Position numbers and translations under genes: made by a program. From Planctomycetes bacterium TMED75 (GTDB taxonomy: Bacteria; Planctomycetota; Phycisphaerae; Phycisphaerales; SM1A02): DNA of 64,000 bases. The stretch covers positions 1 to 64,000 of the forward strand of contig NHEC01000014.1 of assembly GCA_002171655.1 (NCBI GenBank), written 5' to 3'. Below, piece after piece: positions 40,429 to 50,625 of the stretch (position 1 is the stretch's first letter; every line of letters begins with the position of its first letter). A model generated the notes under the pieces. The model saw only the letters and a list, made by a program, of their open reading frames with translations, ran no database searches and had not been told where the DNA came from.

Positions 40429-41421
40429 GTGAAAAAATACTCCTTAAAACCAGCTCAGGCCCCAGAACAGCTGAAAGATGAATGGACCGAGACCTGGCGA
40501 TTGGTGCCGATCTCCATGGACTGGGACACAATACCAAAGCCAGTCAGATGGGCGGCTTACAGCCCCTGAGTCGTAAAAAGGACTCTGGTATCGACGAAAT
40601 AATCTGTTTCTTCACCAAAGAGCAGATACTTGACAACCACACGAGGGGCTTTAACGTACCTGTATGTGGCTTCTGTTCATTTGCAACAGGATTGAGGTCC
40701 TGACCTGCTATGCAACGGGTAACCACAGGCTGACGAGAGCCTCCTTTTATTCGATTTCACTCTCTTTGATTGAGATCACAACTGCACTTATTTCAGGCCT
40801 TTGCGCCGCCTTTTAGATCCCACTCGTCAGCGACAATTTGAAACGCTGTGCCAGCCTGAACACAAGCTGGCAATCTGTGGGTCTCCAGTAGCCTCTCTTC
40901 GACTCCTTGAATTCGAGGAGCAAGCTGAGCAGGAGGCATGGAGCATGTTGGCCAATCACCCTCAATGAACGATGGAATGAGCGGCCTCGAGCAAGGTGTG
41001 AAGACTCAAGGGTCGGGTTCAAAGGGAACCCGTGCGACCTCATTCCACCCTGTTCTGCAAGCCACCACCACCATGGACGTATGGCTCCAGGTTGTCCACC
41101 TCGTGGAAAAACTGGTCGCTGGTTCCAGGTGAAGGGGTCACCGCTGGGTCATCCCCTCTCCCGGACGTGCACACGCGGCACAGCAGGCACCAAACATGTG
41201 TCCTTTTCTTCCTCAATGCGGGGGAACCATTCTGCGAGCAGACAGCTCGCAAGGGTCTTGAGAAGTGACGTCACTGAAATAAGCACCCAAATCAACAGAA
41301 CAGGGCCTCTTCCTCCATTCAGCTTGCTCGACAAGTACTGACCCAGCGTGGATCGGAACGGCAGCCCGGAAATAAAGACCCCATGAACAAGCTACTCACT
41401 AGATTCCAACCGGAGAATTCA

Positions 41422-42420
41422 ATGAAGAAGACTCGAGGCTTCACACTCGTAGAACTGCTGGTCGTCATCGCAATCATTGCGCTGCTGATCGGCCTGCTCC
41501 TCCCAGCCTTGGCCAAGGCTCGGCAATCAGCACGGTCTACCAAGGACAGCTCGCAGATTAATCAGACCCACAAGGGAATGTTGATCTATGCCAACAGCGA
41601 CAAAAAGAATCGCCTTCCGATTCCTGGCATGAAGTACCCCGTCTGGTACCAAAACGGTGCCACCGTATACAAGGGGCGATACGGCTCAGAGCGTCAGGAG
41701 ATCAACAGCAGCAAGAACCTCTACTCACTCTGCATCGCTGAAGGTTACTTCAAGCCCAACATCCTGGTGGGTACCACTGAAGTCAATGATGCTGTCGAAG
41801 TCGATGAAGATTACGACTTCTCCTCGATCAGACCTGCGGAAAACAAGTACTGGGACACCGGCTTCTCCGCAAACATCGACGAGAGAGCTGAGGGCTCGTG
41901 CGATGACGAAGTCACTGATGAATGGCAAGGAAACACCTGCCCCGACACGTGCAATACTTCGTACGCCCACATGGCCATTCATGGCAAGACCAGCCCCCCC
42001 GCCAATAAGGCAAACCTCAGACGATCACAGAACTGGGTGAACTACGCCGGATCTGAACACGTCGTGATGGGCACTCGCGGTACTCGCGGTGGCGACGAAT
42101 CCAGCGAGACACATTACGCGAAGAGTCCCACCCTCCAGCTGCACGGACCGCAGGACCGATGGAACGGCTACTTCTGCTTCGGTGACAACCACATGGAGTA
42201 CGAAGAAAGCTTCTACGGCACGAACTACATGTGCATTGGTTCGGGCGGTAACCTCCCCGACAACGTGTTCTGGAGAGACTTCGGACCATCGGACCAGGGC
42301 CAGACTTCCCAGTGCGCCACCGGTGATATCCCGGCTGCGTGGGAAGGCGACAGCTGGATCGGTATCACGAGAACCGTCAATGACTTCGGCAGCTCGCACG
42401 CCTGGGACAAACGAGACTAA
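41422..42420 (+). CDS. Type II secretion/pseudopilin-like protein with prepilin N-methylation motif
   Basis: MKKTRGFTLVELLVVIAIIALLIGLLLPALAKAR; CFGDNHMEYEESF near C-term; GGAG 7 nt before ATG. Confidence 0.88.
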   Translation: MKKTRGFTLVELLVVIAIIALLIGLLLPALAKARQSARSTKDSSQINQTHKGMLIYANSDKKNRLPIPGMKYPVWYQNGATVYKGRYGSERQEINSSKNLYSLCIAEGYFKPNILVGTTEVNDAVEVDEDYDFSSIRPAENKYWDTGFSANIDERAEGSCDDEVTDEWQGNTCPDTCNTSYAHMAIHGKTSPPANKANLRRSQNWVNYAGSEHVVMGTRGTRGGDESSETHYAKSPTLQLHGPQDRWNGYFCFGDNHMEYEESFYGTNYMCIGSGGNLPDNVFWRDFGPSDQGQTSQCATGDIPAAWEGDSWIGITRTVNDFGSSHAWDKRD

Positions 42421-42505
42421 TCCCCAATTGGCATACCCAATCAATTGGCCTGAACATCTGAGCAGGGAGGGGGCTCACCCTCCTTGCTCCAACAAAGAAA
42501 AATGA

Positions 42506-43498
42506 ATGGAACTAAGTCATATGAATTATAAAAAAGCCAAACGAACAGGCTTTACCCTGATCGAGCTGCTGGTGGTCATGGCCATCATCGCACTTCTGCT
42601 CGGCATCCTGCTGCCAGCACTCAACAAGGCCCGCGCCAAGGCGCGACAGGTCAAGAGTGCAACCCAGCTCTCGCAGATCCATAAGAGTTTGATCACATAC
42701 GCTTCAGATGAGGACGGAGTCTTCCCTACGCCTTCGAAGATTTCACGACGTCAGTACAACGGAGCATTTGTCCCCGGCAAGGGTGCCGAAGACCATCTCC
42801 TGAACAACCACGCCAACATGTATTCGGCACTCATTCAGCGAAACTTCGTTTCGCCTCAGATCCTGGTCTGCCCCGCAGAAGTCAACTCACGAGTCGTCGT
42901 CGATTCAGACTATGACTACAGCGAGTACAAGCCGATTCAAGGCTCCTATTGGGACATGCACCCCAATTACACGGGAGATGAAAATCCCGCACTCGTGGGC
43001 AATGACGGCTTCCAGTCTGATCTGAATGGCGAGTGCAACGTCTCCTATGCAACCATGATGCTTGTCGGAAAACGACTCCGCAACCAGTGGCGCGATGGGA
43101 TGGATTCTTCATACGTTGTGCTCGGGACCCGCGGGCCCGGCGAAGATGAAGGAACCACCTATGCGATCGGCGCTCAAGCGTCTGGAACTAGCCTCTATGA
43201 AAACTCACAGACTCTCAACATCTTCGGGGGTCGTGAGGAGTGGTTTGGAAACCTCTGCTTTAATGATGGTCACTTGGAATATGACAACACCTTCATTCCA
43301 TCCGGCCACTCCCAATGGGAAGACAACAACAACGAGTACAATGAAGATGACGTATTTGTGAATGAAGACCTGACTCCCTCCAGTGGCAATGGCAACAGTG
43401 CGGGTAAGGATGCGTTCATCACCATGTGCAAGGAAGTCACCACCAACCCGGATAACGCCGATTGGGACTACACCGGCTACGTAGTCACCTACGACTGA
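42506..43498 (+). CDS. Second pseudopilin-like protein (paralog of 41422)
   Basis: RTGFTLIELLVVMAIIALLLGILLPALNKARAKARQ; CFNDGHLEYDNTF near C-term. Confidence 0.88.
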   Translation: MELSHMNYKKAKRTGFTLIELLVVMAIIALLLGILLPALNKARAKARQVKSATQLSQIHKSLITYASDEDGVFPTPSKISRRQYNGAFVPGKGAEDHLLNNHANMYSALIQRNFVSPQILVCPAEVNSRVVVDSDYDYSEYKPIQGSYWDMHPNYTGDENPALVGNDGFQSDLNGECNVSYATMMLVGKRLRNQWRDGMDSSYVVLGTRGPGEDEGTTYAIGAQASGTSLYENSQTLNIFGGREEWFGNLCFNDGHLEYDNTFIPSGHSQWEDNNNEYNEDDVFVNEDLTPSSGNGNSAGKDAFITMCKEVTTNPDNADWDYTGYVVTYD

Positions 43499-43525
43499 TC
43501 GACTCAACCTCCTATTTGACCATGC

Positions 43526-43560
43526 AAGGCGGTCACCCCGATGGGTGGCCGCCTTTTCTT
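43526..43560 (+). terminator. Terminator downstream of the pseudopilin pair
   Basis: AAGGCGGTCACC ccgatg GGTGGCCGCCTT TTCTT, 12 bp stem with one G:U. Confidence 0.8.
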
Positions 43561-43605
43561 ATTGGAGAGAGCGGGTATTGATGATGTGCTGGCTACAATG
43601 AGAGC

Positions 43606-45261
43606 ATGCCTGTACTCATGATGATGCTGACTGCATGGTTGGTTATCAGTGGCCAATCGGCCACGGATACCAACCTGACCGTTCCTGCCGGAAGGCAATC
43701 GGACTCGGTGGCGATCATTGACATCAGGACCCCCATCGACTCAATAACCAGCGCTTCAGTGAAACGTCGCCTCGAAGAGGCAATCAAGGACGGAGCTGAT
43801 GCAATTGTCTTTGACTTGAACACGCCGGGAGGCGAAGTGGAGGCGATGCTTGATCTCTGCCACACCATCAAACAGCAAGATGAAATCCTCACGGTTGGAT
43901 GGGTCAATCATCAGGCTTACTCCGCAGGAGCCTTGATCGCACTGGCCACTGAGGAGATCATTGTCACCGATGGTGCACGAATGGGCGATGCAGCCCCGAT
44001 CGCGGCCATGCCGGGGATGGGGCTGATGGAACTGCCGACAGCGGAGCGAGCGAAACTTGAGGCTCCGCTTCTAACCGAAGTCATCGACTCCGCACGCAGA
44101 AATGGATACGACGAAAAACTGGTTCAGTCCTTTGTCGCAGTGGGTTTCGCTCTTTGGGAGATTGAATCCCTGGACGGGAGCAAACGTCGTTTCATAGATG
44201 CCAATGAGTACGTGGAGATCTTTGGCAAGAAACCACCGATCCAACGTCTGCGAGGGGACCAACCCAAGGATGCATCGACCGCCCCCCCCCTTGATGCGGA
44301 GGCCTCCGAAATGCTGGAGGCGATGCAAGAGATTCCAAGTGACCGGACTTTGCCGGAGATGGAAACTTCAGCAAACTGGAAACTGACCGGCCAGATCGTC
44401 GGACAAGAAGAACTTCTGATCGTGGACTCAGAAAGTGCGCTTCGAACTGGATTGGCGACACAGAAGATTTCGTCCATGAAGGAACTCATGGGTTATTTCG
44501 GAGCGGCCCAGACCACCGAATACAAGGAACACTGGTCTGAACACTTGGCACGGTTTCTCATCAGCTGGCCGGTCCGAATCATCCTGGTGGTCGTGATGAT
44601 CATCACCTTTCTCATCGAAGCGGCAGTACCGGGAAGCGGCATTTTTGGTGGCATCGCACTGGTGTGCCTTGGACTGCTGATTGGTGCTCCACTGCTCATA
44701 GGAATGGCTGAATGGTGGGAGATCGTGCTGATTCTCACCGGACTTGCATTGATCGCGACAGAGCTCCTGGTGACGCCAGGAATTGGAATCATCGGCCTTC
44801 TTGGGGTGACTTCACTGCTCGTTGGCTTGGTGTCACTGGTGGTCACTGCAGATCTGGGGAGCCAAGAAGGAAGTCAGCAACTGGTCACGACGATCGCGGC
44901 CATAGCAGTATCCTTACTGGCCGGCTTGAGCGTGGCATGGTGGATCAGCAAGAAGACCGGGAAGTTGTGGTTGTTCAACAGGCTCGTACTTGATGCGCAA
45001 GTGGGGATGGATTCCAACTTGGTTGAACTCAACCAGTTCGAAACTCAGCCTGAGGATCTGACCGGCTGTGAGACCAAGGCGGAAACCGACCTGAGACCCA
45101 CTGGAAAGGTGAGGATTCGCGGAATCATCCATGACGCACGATCGAACAGAGGGTGGGTTGCCGAAGGCACACCGGTTAAGGTGGTAAATCGCTTCGGAGA
45201 AGAACTGGAAGTCGAGCCGCTCGACGTTCCCCCGAGTACGAAGGAGAGCCCGGATCAATGA
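43606..45261 (+). CDS. NfeD family long form with ClpP-like serine protease domain
   Basis: VFDLNTPGGEVEAM, VGWVNHQAYSAGALIALATEEI, multiple C-terminal TMs and OB-like tail. Confidence 0.85.
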   Translation: MPVLMMMLTAWLVISGQSATDTNLTVPAGRQSDSVAIIDIRTPIDSITSASVKRRLEEAIKDGADAIVFDLNTPGGEVEAMLDLCHTIKQQDEILTVGWVNHQAYSAGALIALATEEIIVTDGARMGDAAPIAAMPGMGLMELPTAERAKLEAPLLTEVIDSARRNGYDEKLVQSFVAVGFALWEIESLDGSKRRFIDANEYVEIFGKKPPIQRLRGDQPKDASTAPPLDAEASEMLEAMQEIPSDRTLPEMETSANWKLTGQIVGQEELLIVDSESALRTGLATQKISSMKELMGYFGAAQTTEYKEHWSEHLARFLISWPVRIILVVVMIITFLIEAAVPGSGIFGGIALVCLGLLIGAPLLIGMAEWWEIVLILTGLALIATELLVTPGIGIIGLLGVTSLLVGLVSLVVTADLGSQEGSQQLVTTIAAIAVSLLAGLSVAWWISKKTGKLWLFNRLVLDAQVGMDSNLVELNQFETQPEDLTGCETKAETDLRPTGKVRIRGIIHDARSNRGWVAEGTPVKVVNRFGEELEVEPLDVPPSTKESPDQ

Positions 45262-45872
45262 TGACGACATTCACCTGCTTCCTTGTCGCAGCCATCCAGG
45301 ATACGTCCACAATAGGGAACTCAGCCATGGCTGCCGAAGCTCCGGATGGAGGCCTTCTTCTTATCGCAATCGCGCTCCTGCTGGCAGGTGTCATCCTCTT
45401 CTTGCTTGAGGTCTTTCTTCCCTCAGGCGGAGTATTGGCTCTTCTCTCAGCAAGTACCCTGGTTGCCGCGGTGGTGGTGATGTTTATGTTTGACGGGATG
45501 CTGGGAATTGCGCTGCTGCTCGCATATTTCATACTCATTCCGGTATCCCTGTACTGGGGGCTCAAGGTGTGGCGTGGATCGGCGATAGGTCACAAGCTGA
45601 TCCTTGGGGCAGATACCGAGGGCACGGATGATGAGGAATCAATAGTACGTAGTGAGCAGGCTCGGCTGATTCGAGCAGACCGGATCAAGTCGATGATCGG
45701 CAAGATCGGGATTGCGGATTCGACACTCCGACCGGTGGGATTCGTGAGAATTGAAAACGAACGCCTCGACGCCATCGCCGAAGGGGAAGTCATTGAGCTG
45801 GGCCAAAGCGTAGAAGTAGTCGATGCTTACGACAATCAACTCAAGGTCAGACATCTGGCAGACCCTGATTGA
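45258..45872 (+). CDS. NfeD family short form
   Basis: Overlaps preceding NfeD gene by 4 nt; TM segments followed by GKIGIADSTLRPVGFVRIENERLDAIAEGEVIELGQSVEVV OB-like domain. Confidence 0.82.
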   Translation: MMTTFTCFLVAAIQDTSTIGNSAMAAEAPDGGLLLIAIALLLAGVILFLLEVFLPSGGVLALLSASTLVAAVVVMFMFDGMLGIALLLAYFILIPVSLYWGLKVWRGSAIGHKLILGADTEGTDDEESIVRSEQARLIRADRIKSMIGKIGIADSTLRPVGFVRIENERLDAIAEGEVIELGQSVEVVDAYDNQLKVRHLADPD

Positions 45873-45954
45873 TCAGAGAGAGTAGAATGTCAACTCGCCA
45901 AGCGGCTGAGATCACAGAAGTTGTGCAAGAAAATAAAGCTGGAGTACGAACGAG

Positions 45955-46986
45955 ATGAATGCAGACGGAAACACCTACCTGATCGCCCTAAGTGGACTGG
46001 AATGGGTCTTCATTGGAATTGGTGGCGTCGTCGTCCTGGTGGTTGTCCTCATACTCGGCCAGTTCTTTTCGCTGTGGCTTCAAGCACTTCTTTCAAATGC
46101 TTCGGTCTCATTTGCCAGTCTGATCGGAATGCGCTTGCGCAAGGTCAAACCAGACGTGGTGGTTCTGAATCGAATTTCAGCGAAGAAGGCCGGCTTGGAC
46201 TTCCCAACCAATCAACTGGAAGCCCACTACCTGGCAGGCGGAAACGTGAGTCGAGTGGTTCGTTCAATGATTGCTGCAGACAAAGCCAAGATCGATCTGT
46301 CTTGGGAAAACGCCACCGCAATCGACCTAGCGGGTCGAGACATACTTGCCGCAGTGCAGACCTCCGTCGATCCCAGAGTGATCGATTGTCCAAGCCAGGA
46401 GGTTGGGAATAAGTCGACGATTGCAGCCGTGGCTCAGGACGGGATCCAGCTCAGAGCAAAGGCCAGAGTTACGGTGCGAACCAACATTGCACGACTGGTT
46501 GGTGGAGCCACCGAAGAAACGATTGTGGCCCGAGTGGGTGAAGGCATCGTTTCGGCGATCGGTTCTTCGAACACCTACAAGGACGTACTGGAAAATCCCG
46601 ACAACATCTCCAAAACCGTGCTCGCCAAGGGACTCGATTCGGGCACTGCATTCGAGATTCTTTCGATCGACATTGCGGACATTGATGTAGGCGAGAATAT
46701 CGGAGCGAATCTCCAGGCGGATCAAGCTGGAGCGGACACCAAGCGGTATCAGGCCGAGGCGGAACAGAGGAGAGCCCTCGCGGTTGCGCAGGAAGCTGAA
46801 CACCAGGCCGAAGCACAGAAGAACCGTGCCATCGTGATCCTGGCTGAGGCTGAAGTACCAAAGGCCCTCGCGGAAGCATTCCGATCTGGACGCCTCGGCG
46901 TCATGGACTACTACAAGATGCAGAATGTCATCTCAGACACCGGGATGAGAAACTCGATCGCCGGTGGCGAAAACGACGAGGGCTGA
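45955..46986 (+). CDS. floA: Flotillin-like protein (FloA/YqfA family)
   Basis: [104 protein letters not shown]. Confidence 0.9.
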   Translation: MNADGNTYLIALSGLEWVFIGIGGVVVLVVVLILGQFFSLWLQALLSNASVSFASLIGMRLRKVKPDVVVLNRISAKKAGLDFPTNQLEAHYLAGGNVSRVVRSMIAADKAKIDLSWENATAIDLAGRDILAAVQTSVDPRVIDCPSQEVGNKSTIAAVAQDGIQLRAKARVTVRTNIARLVGGATEETIVARVGEGIVSAIGSSNTYKDVLENPDNISKTVLAKGLDSGTAFEILSIDIADIDVGENIGANLQADQAGADTKRYQAEAEQRRALAVAQEAEHQAEAQKNRAIVILAEAEVPKALAEAFRSGRLGVMDYYKMQNVISDTGMRNSIAGGENDEG

Positions 46987-47012
46987 TCGGGAAAGTCCAG
47001 GGATACCCGATT

Positions 47013-47753
47013 GTGCCAACCCTGCATGTAGTCATTCCGTGTTTCAATGAGCAGCAAACGCTCGAGCAATGTGTGCGAAATCTCTACAAGGCGAACTGGG
47101 CACCTGATTGGCGAATCAGAGTCATTGTCGTTGATGACAGCTCCGGAGATAATTCCGTTGAGATCATTCGGTCTCTTGCAGAAGAATTTTCTGCCCTGGA
47201 TCTGATCGAGCAGCCAAGCAATCTTGGAAAGGGTGCTGCTATTCGGAGAGGAATGAGTGAGGTCCTTTTGGAATCTCATCATTCTGACTGCCTTGTCATC
47301 CAAGATGCAGATCTTGAATACGACCCGGAGGATCTACCCGAGATGATCCGGCTGCTTGAGTCGAACACTCAATCAGATGTGGTGTATGGGGACAGATTTG
47401 ATGCCGGAACCAGAGACTCTCCGATGGGCTTTCTTCATAAGTCCGTCAATCAATTCCTGACCTGGCTGAGCAACCGATTGACGGGCCTTAGAGTCCAGGA
47501 CATGGAATGCTGCTACAAGATGTTTCGAATCAGCTGTATAGAAAGGATCTTGAACGAGCTCACAGAAGATCGCTTTGGAATAGAGCCACAAGTCACAGCA
47601 GCACTTGCGCGACATGGAGTCAAACCGATCAATCATCCCGTGAGCTACAACCCAAGAAACTTCCAAGAGGGGAAAAAGATTGGGGCTAAAGATGGCTTCA
47701 GAGCGGTGTACGTCATGACCCGGGAAGCCTTGGTTGGAAACCGAAAAAGATGA
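47013..47753 (+). CDS. Glycosyltransferase family 2 (dolichol-P-mannose synthase-like)
   Basis: LHVVIPCFNEQQTLEQCV, VVDDSSGDNSVEII, NLGKGAAIRRG, IQDADLEYDPEDLPEM. Confidence 0.9.
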   Translation: MPTLHVVIPCFNEQQTLEQCVRNLYKANWAPDWRIRVIVVDDSSGDNSVEIIRSLAEEFSALDLIEQPSNLGKGAAIRRGMSEVLLESHHSDCLVIQDADLEYDPEDLPEMIRLLESNTQSDVVYGDRFDAGTRDSPMGFLHKSVNQFLTWLSNRLTGLRVQDMECCYKMFRISCIERILNELTEDRFGIEPQVTAALARHGVKPINHPVSYNPRNFQEGKKIGAKDGFRAVYVMTREALVGNRKR

Positions 47754-48727
47754 GTAGCGGCCACACATCCGATTCCAAGAACAAAATGCTTTCGGGTCGA
47801 CAGATGACCTTCCAGGTGATTGGGTTTCTCATCGGGATTGGCCTGCTCTATCTTTGCATACAGACTGCGTGGTCGAGCTCAGGGGATTGGAGCGCAATCA
47901 CGGAGGCTGAGCCGAGGCTCATTGTCGGGCTCATTGGCTTTGGCCTGGTGAGCACCATCATCGACGGGTTTGTCTTTTGGGCGGTACTACGTCCCTATCA
48001 GAAGCTCAAGCCAATGCAGGTTCAGTGCGTGAACATGACGGCGGCATTCCTCAACTATGCACCAATTCGGCTGGGTACGATTTTTCGAGTGACGTATCAC
48101 GCGCGAGTGGATCACGTGAAGCTGATCGCGATTGTTGGGTGGTTTGCTGCCATCATCGTCACCACACTGGCATGTGTAGGATCCGTAGTCGCAGCAACAC
48201 TGCTCTCAAGTGGGAGCATGCTGTTTCTGTCACTGTTGACTGCGCTGTTCCTGCTTGTCAGTGGAATCATTCTCTGGTTTGCCGCCCAGATCGGAGCTGT
48301 GCAGAGATTCTGCAAGGGCAAGGAGAAGATGCTGGGAGATTCACAAGCCCTGATTGCCGGGCTTGTAGGCAGGCTGCTGGTCCTGGCAAGCAATACCGTC
48401 AGAATGGGGTTTGCGGCAGAAATCCTCGATATTGATCTGGGCATTCGGAACGTCATCATTCTCTCAGTCGCAGCACTCATGCTCAGCTTTAATCCATTGG
48501 GACGAGTGGGATGGAGAGAGTGGACACTGATGATGCTGACCCCCTATCTGGCTGCAGGTGCATTCGAGGGGGAAAGCGTAGAAGCAATGGCAGCACAACT
48601 GGCTCTGGTGGAATCCGCCGGAGAATTCCTGGCAATCATCCCGTTTGGAATCCTGGCTGCGGCATGGTCTCTGCCCCGACTGATTCGAGGGCGAAGAGAA
48701 CACAAGGCAAGCGCGGCGATAGGGTAA
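47750..48727 (+). CDS. Lysylphosphatidylglycerol synthase TM region/UPF0104-like flippase-type membrane protein
   Basis: Polytopic membrane ORF overlapping the GT2 gene by 4 nt. Confidence 0.65.
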   Translation: MSSGHTSDSKNKMLSGRQMTFQVIGFLIGIGLLYLCIQTAWSSSGDWSAITEAEPRLIVGLIGFGLVSTIIDGFVFWAVLRPYQKLKPMQVQCVNMTAAFLNYAPIRLGTIFRVTYHARVDHVKLIAIVGWFAAIIVTTLACVGSVVAATLLSSGSMLFLSLLTALFLLVSGIILWFAAQIGAVQRFCKGKEKMLGDSQALIAGLVGRLLVLASNTVRMGFAAEILDIDLGIRNVIILSVAALMLSFNPLGRVGWREWTLMMLTPYLAAGAFEGESVEAMAAQLALVESAGEFLAIIPFGILAAAWSLPRLIRGRREHKASAAIG

Positions 48728-48730
48728 AGA

Positions 48731-49993
48731 TCAAAGGTAGCTGTAGATCAAACGCCGAAAACCGTGGTCCATCCTGAGGTAGTTCAGACGAACGCGCTCT
48801 ACGGGATTTCCCAGCCAGGGAGCTCTGCCGGATTGGCGATCCACCCTTCCGATTGCACGCTGATAATCTTCAAGCGAAGCGACGGTTCGAGATGCGGAAG
48901 CAGAATTCAGCTTGGCAATCCAAAGGATGCATGCCGCATTGAGGACCAGAGCCTGCAAGCCATCAGTCACCGACCACCCGTAATAGGCACTGCCCCATGC
49001 TCGGCCTGAATGCAATGTGGCTCGAAGATATCGAGTGAATAGCTCAGCGATTGAGACTGAATCCAGACTTTCCTCACAACCAGCCACACCACCTACCGTT
49101 CGAAAATCCACCCCAACGGGCAACTCTGCGGTAAGAAATGGAGTCTTGCCCCGACCAAGCCGCATTGCCCTACTCCGCTTTAACTGGGAGAGCGTGGAAC
49201 GAACTCTGCCTTTTCCTGTACCAATCCTGGGATCTTCAGTACGGGTGAAAACTGCCTGCCTGAGCAGACGGTCCTGGCGCCGGGAAGCAGCCGAGGGAGG
49301 CTGGAGGCGAAGTTCTTCTTCAAGAACCGAAAAGAGGGTGTCCAGAAGATCTGAGAAACGTTCATTGCGTACGTTTTTCAGTGTGGCATCACCGAGACAC
49401 GTGGAAATGAATGCCAGCCCATCGAGCCGGTTGGAAAAATCTAAATCCGATCGCGACAACCAATGATCAAGAGAATCCACGAGCTTCGCTACCTCTGATC
49501 GAGTGGCAGCGGACTCCCCGGATGCAAGAGGTGGATCAGGGGCAGGCCGAGCAAGTTCGGGAATGGCCCGAATAAAGCGGCGGATGTCCTTTTGATGAGT
49601 GCCCAACGCGCTGCCTTCATTACGCTGAACACTCTTGCAGAGAAAATTGAGGCCGACTTTGATTCCAGATGCGTCAGGGGCAATGTTGAACGGAAAGACT
49701 TGGCACGCAATGGGCTTTTCAGAAAAGCCGAATTCAGCATGAATCTTGCATAAGCCATGAGGGTCGAGAAATATGCATGATCCATCATCTTTTCGAGACA
49801 GATAAGACTGCCCTCGAAAGGACTGAACGACTTCGCCTCCCAACCGCTCAGTCCACCCCTGCTCAGACAGCTTCTTGAGATCCCGCTCTCTGAGCTGAAC
49901 CGTGAAGTCTCTGCAGCAATCACCACAACCATGGCAACTGTATTTCTGCCAAGGCAAGTTCGGCATGAGTATTGGGAGAGATCTGTTGGCCAT
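48731..49993 (-). CDS. YkgJ-like cysteine-cluster protein
   Basis: YSCHGCGDCCRDFTVQLRE, CIFLDPHGLCKIHAEFG, KPIACQVFPF. Confidence 0.82.
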   Translation of the reverse strand: MANRSLPILMPNLPWQKYSCHGCGDCCRDFTVQLRERDLKKLSEQGWTERLGGEVVQSFRGQSYLSRKDDGSCIFLDPHGLCKIHAEFGFSEKPIACQVFPFNIAPDASGIKVGLNFLCKSVQRNEGSALGTHQKDIRRFIRAIPELARPAPDPPLASGESAATRSEVAKLVDSLDHWLSRSDLDFSNRLDGLAFISTCLGDATLKNVRNERFSDLLDTLFSVLEEELRLQPPSAASRRQDRLLRQAVFTRTEDPRIGTGKGRVRSTLSQLKRSRAMRLGRGKTPFLTAELPVGVDFRTVGGVAGCEESLDSVSIAELFTRYLRATLHSGRAWGSAYYGWSVTDGLQALVLNAACILWIAKLNSASASRTVASLEDYQRAIGRVDRQSGRAPWLGNPVERVRLNYLRMDHGFRRLIYSYL

Positions 49994-49998
49994 AAAGA

Positions 49999-50616
49999 TC
50001 AAGCCTTGTCGAGATCACTGATGAGATTTGCAATCTGACGGGTGGCGTGACCACGGTGGGAACGAGCATTCTTGTCCTCTGGATCCAGCTGAGCACTGGT
50101 TCTTCCAATTTCGGGAATCAGAAGATGTGGGTCGTAACCAAATCCATTGGTTCCGCGTGGCTCATCGATGATTACGCCCTCAAATGTGCCTCGGGATTCG
50201 GCGAGTACCGCCCCGTCAGGGGAGGCCAGACACATTGCACAGACGAAACGTGCACTCCGACCGGATTCAGGAACGCCATGTAATTGCGCGACTAACTTGA
50301 GGTTGTTTGCTTGATCGCGCTCTTCACGAGAGCCGGTGACTCCAGAGTACCTCGCAGAGAACACACCCGGCGCACCATCAAGTGCGTCCACTTCGAGCCC
50401 CGAGTCATCAGCCAGACACAGTTGGTCGGTTGCCTTGGCGTAGTAGCAGGCCTTCAAGCGGGCATTGCCTTCGAAAGTCGGTGCATCCTCAACTGGCTCT
50501 GCAATGGTCACACCAACATCACCCAGCCCCAACACGACGAGACCGAGTGGACTGAGTATTTCAGTGACTTCGACAAGCTTGTGAGGATTTGATGTTGCGA
50601 GCAGAATGGAATCCAC
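49999..50616 (-). CDS. rdgB: XTP/dITP diphosphatase
   Basis: LLATSNPHKLVEVTEIL, LADDSGLEVDALDGAPGVFSARYSG, GTNGFGYDPHLLIPE, SHRGHA. Confidence 0.93.
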   Translation of the reverse strand: MDSILLATSNPHKLVEVTEILSPLGLVVLGLGDVGVTIAEPVEDAPTFEGNARLKACYYAKATDQLCLADDSGLEVDALDGAPGVFSARYSGVTGSREERDQANNLKLVAQLHGVPESGRSARFVCAMCLASPDGAVLAESRGTFEGVIIDEPRGTNGFGYDPHLLIPEIGRTSAQLDPEDKNARSHRGHATRQIANLISDLDKA

Positions 50617-50625
50617 AGTCTGGTC

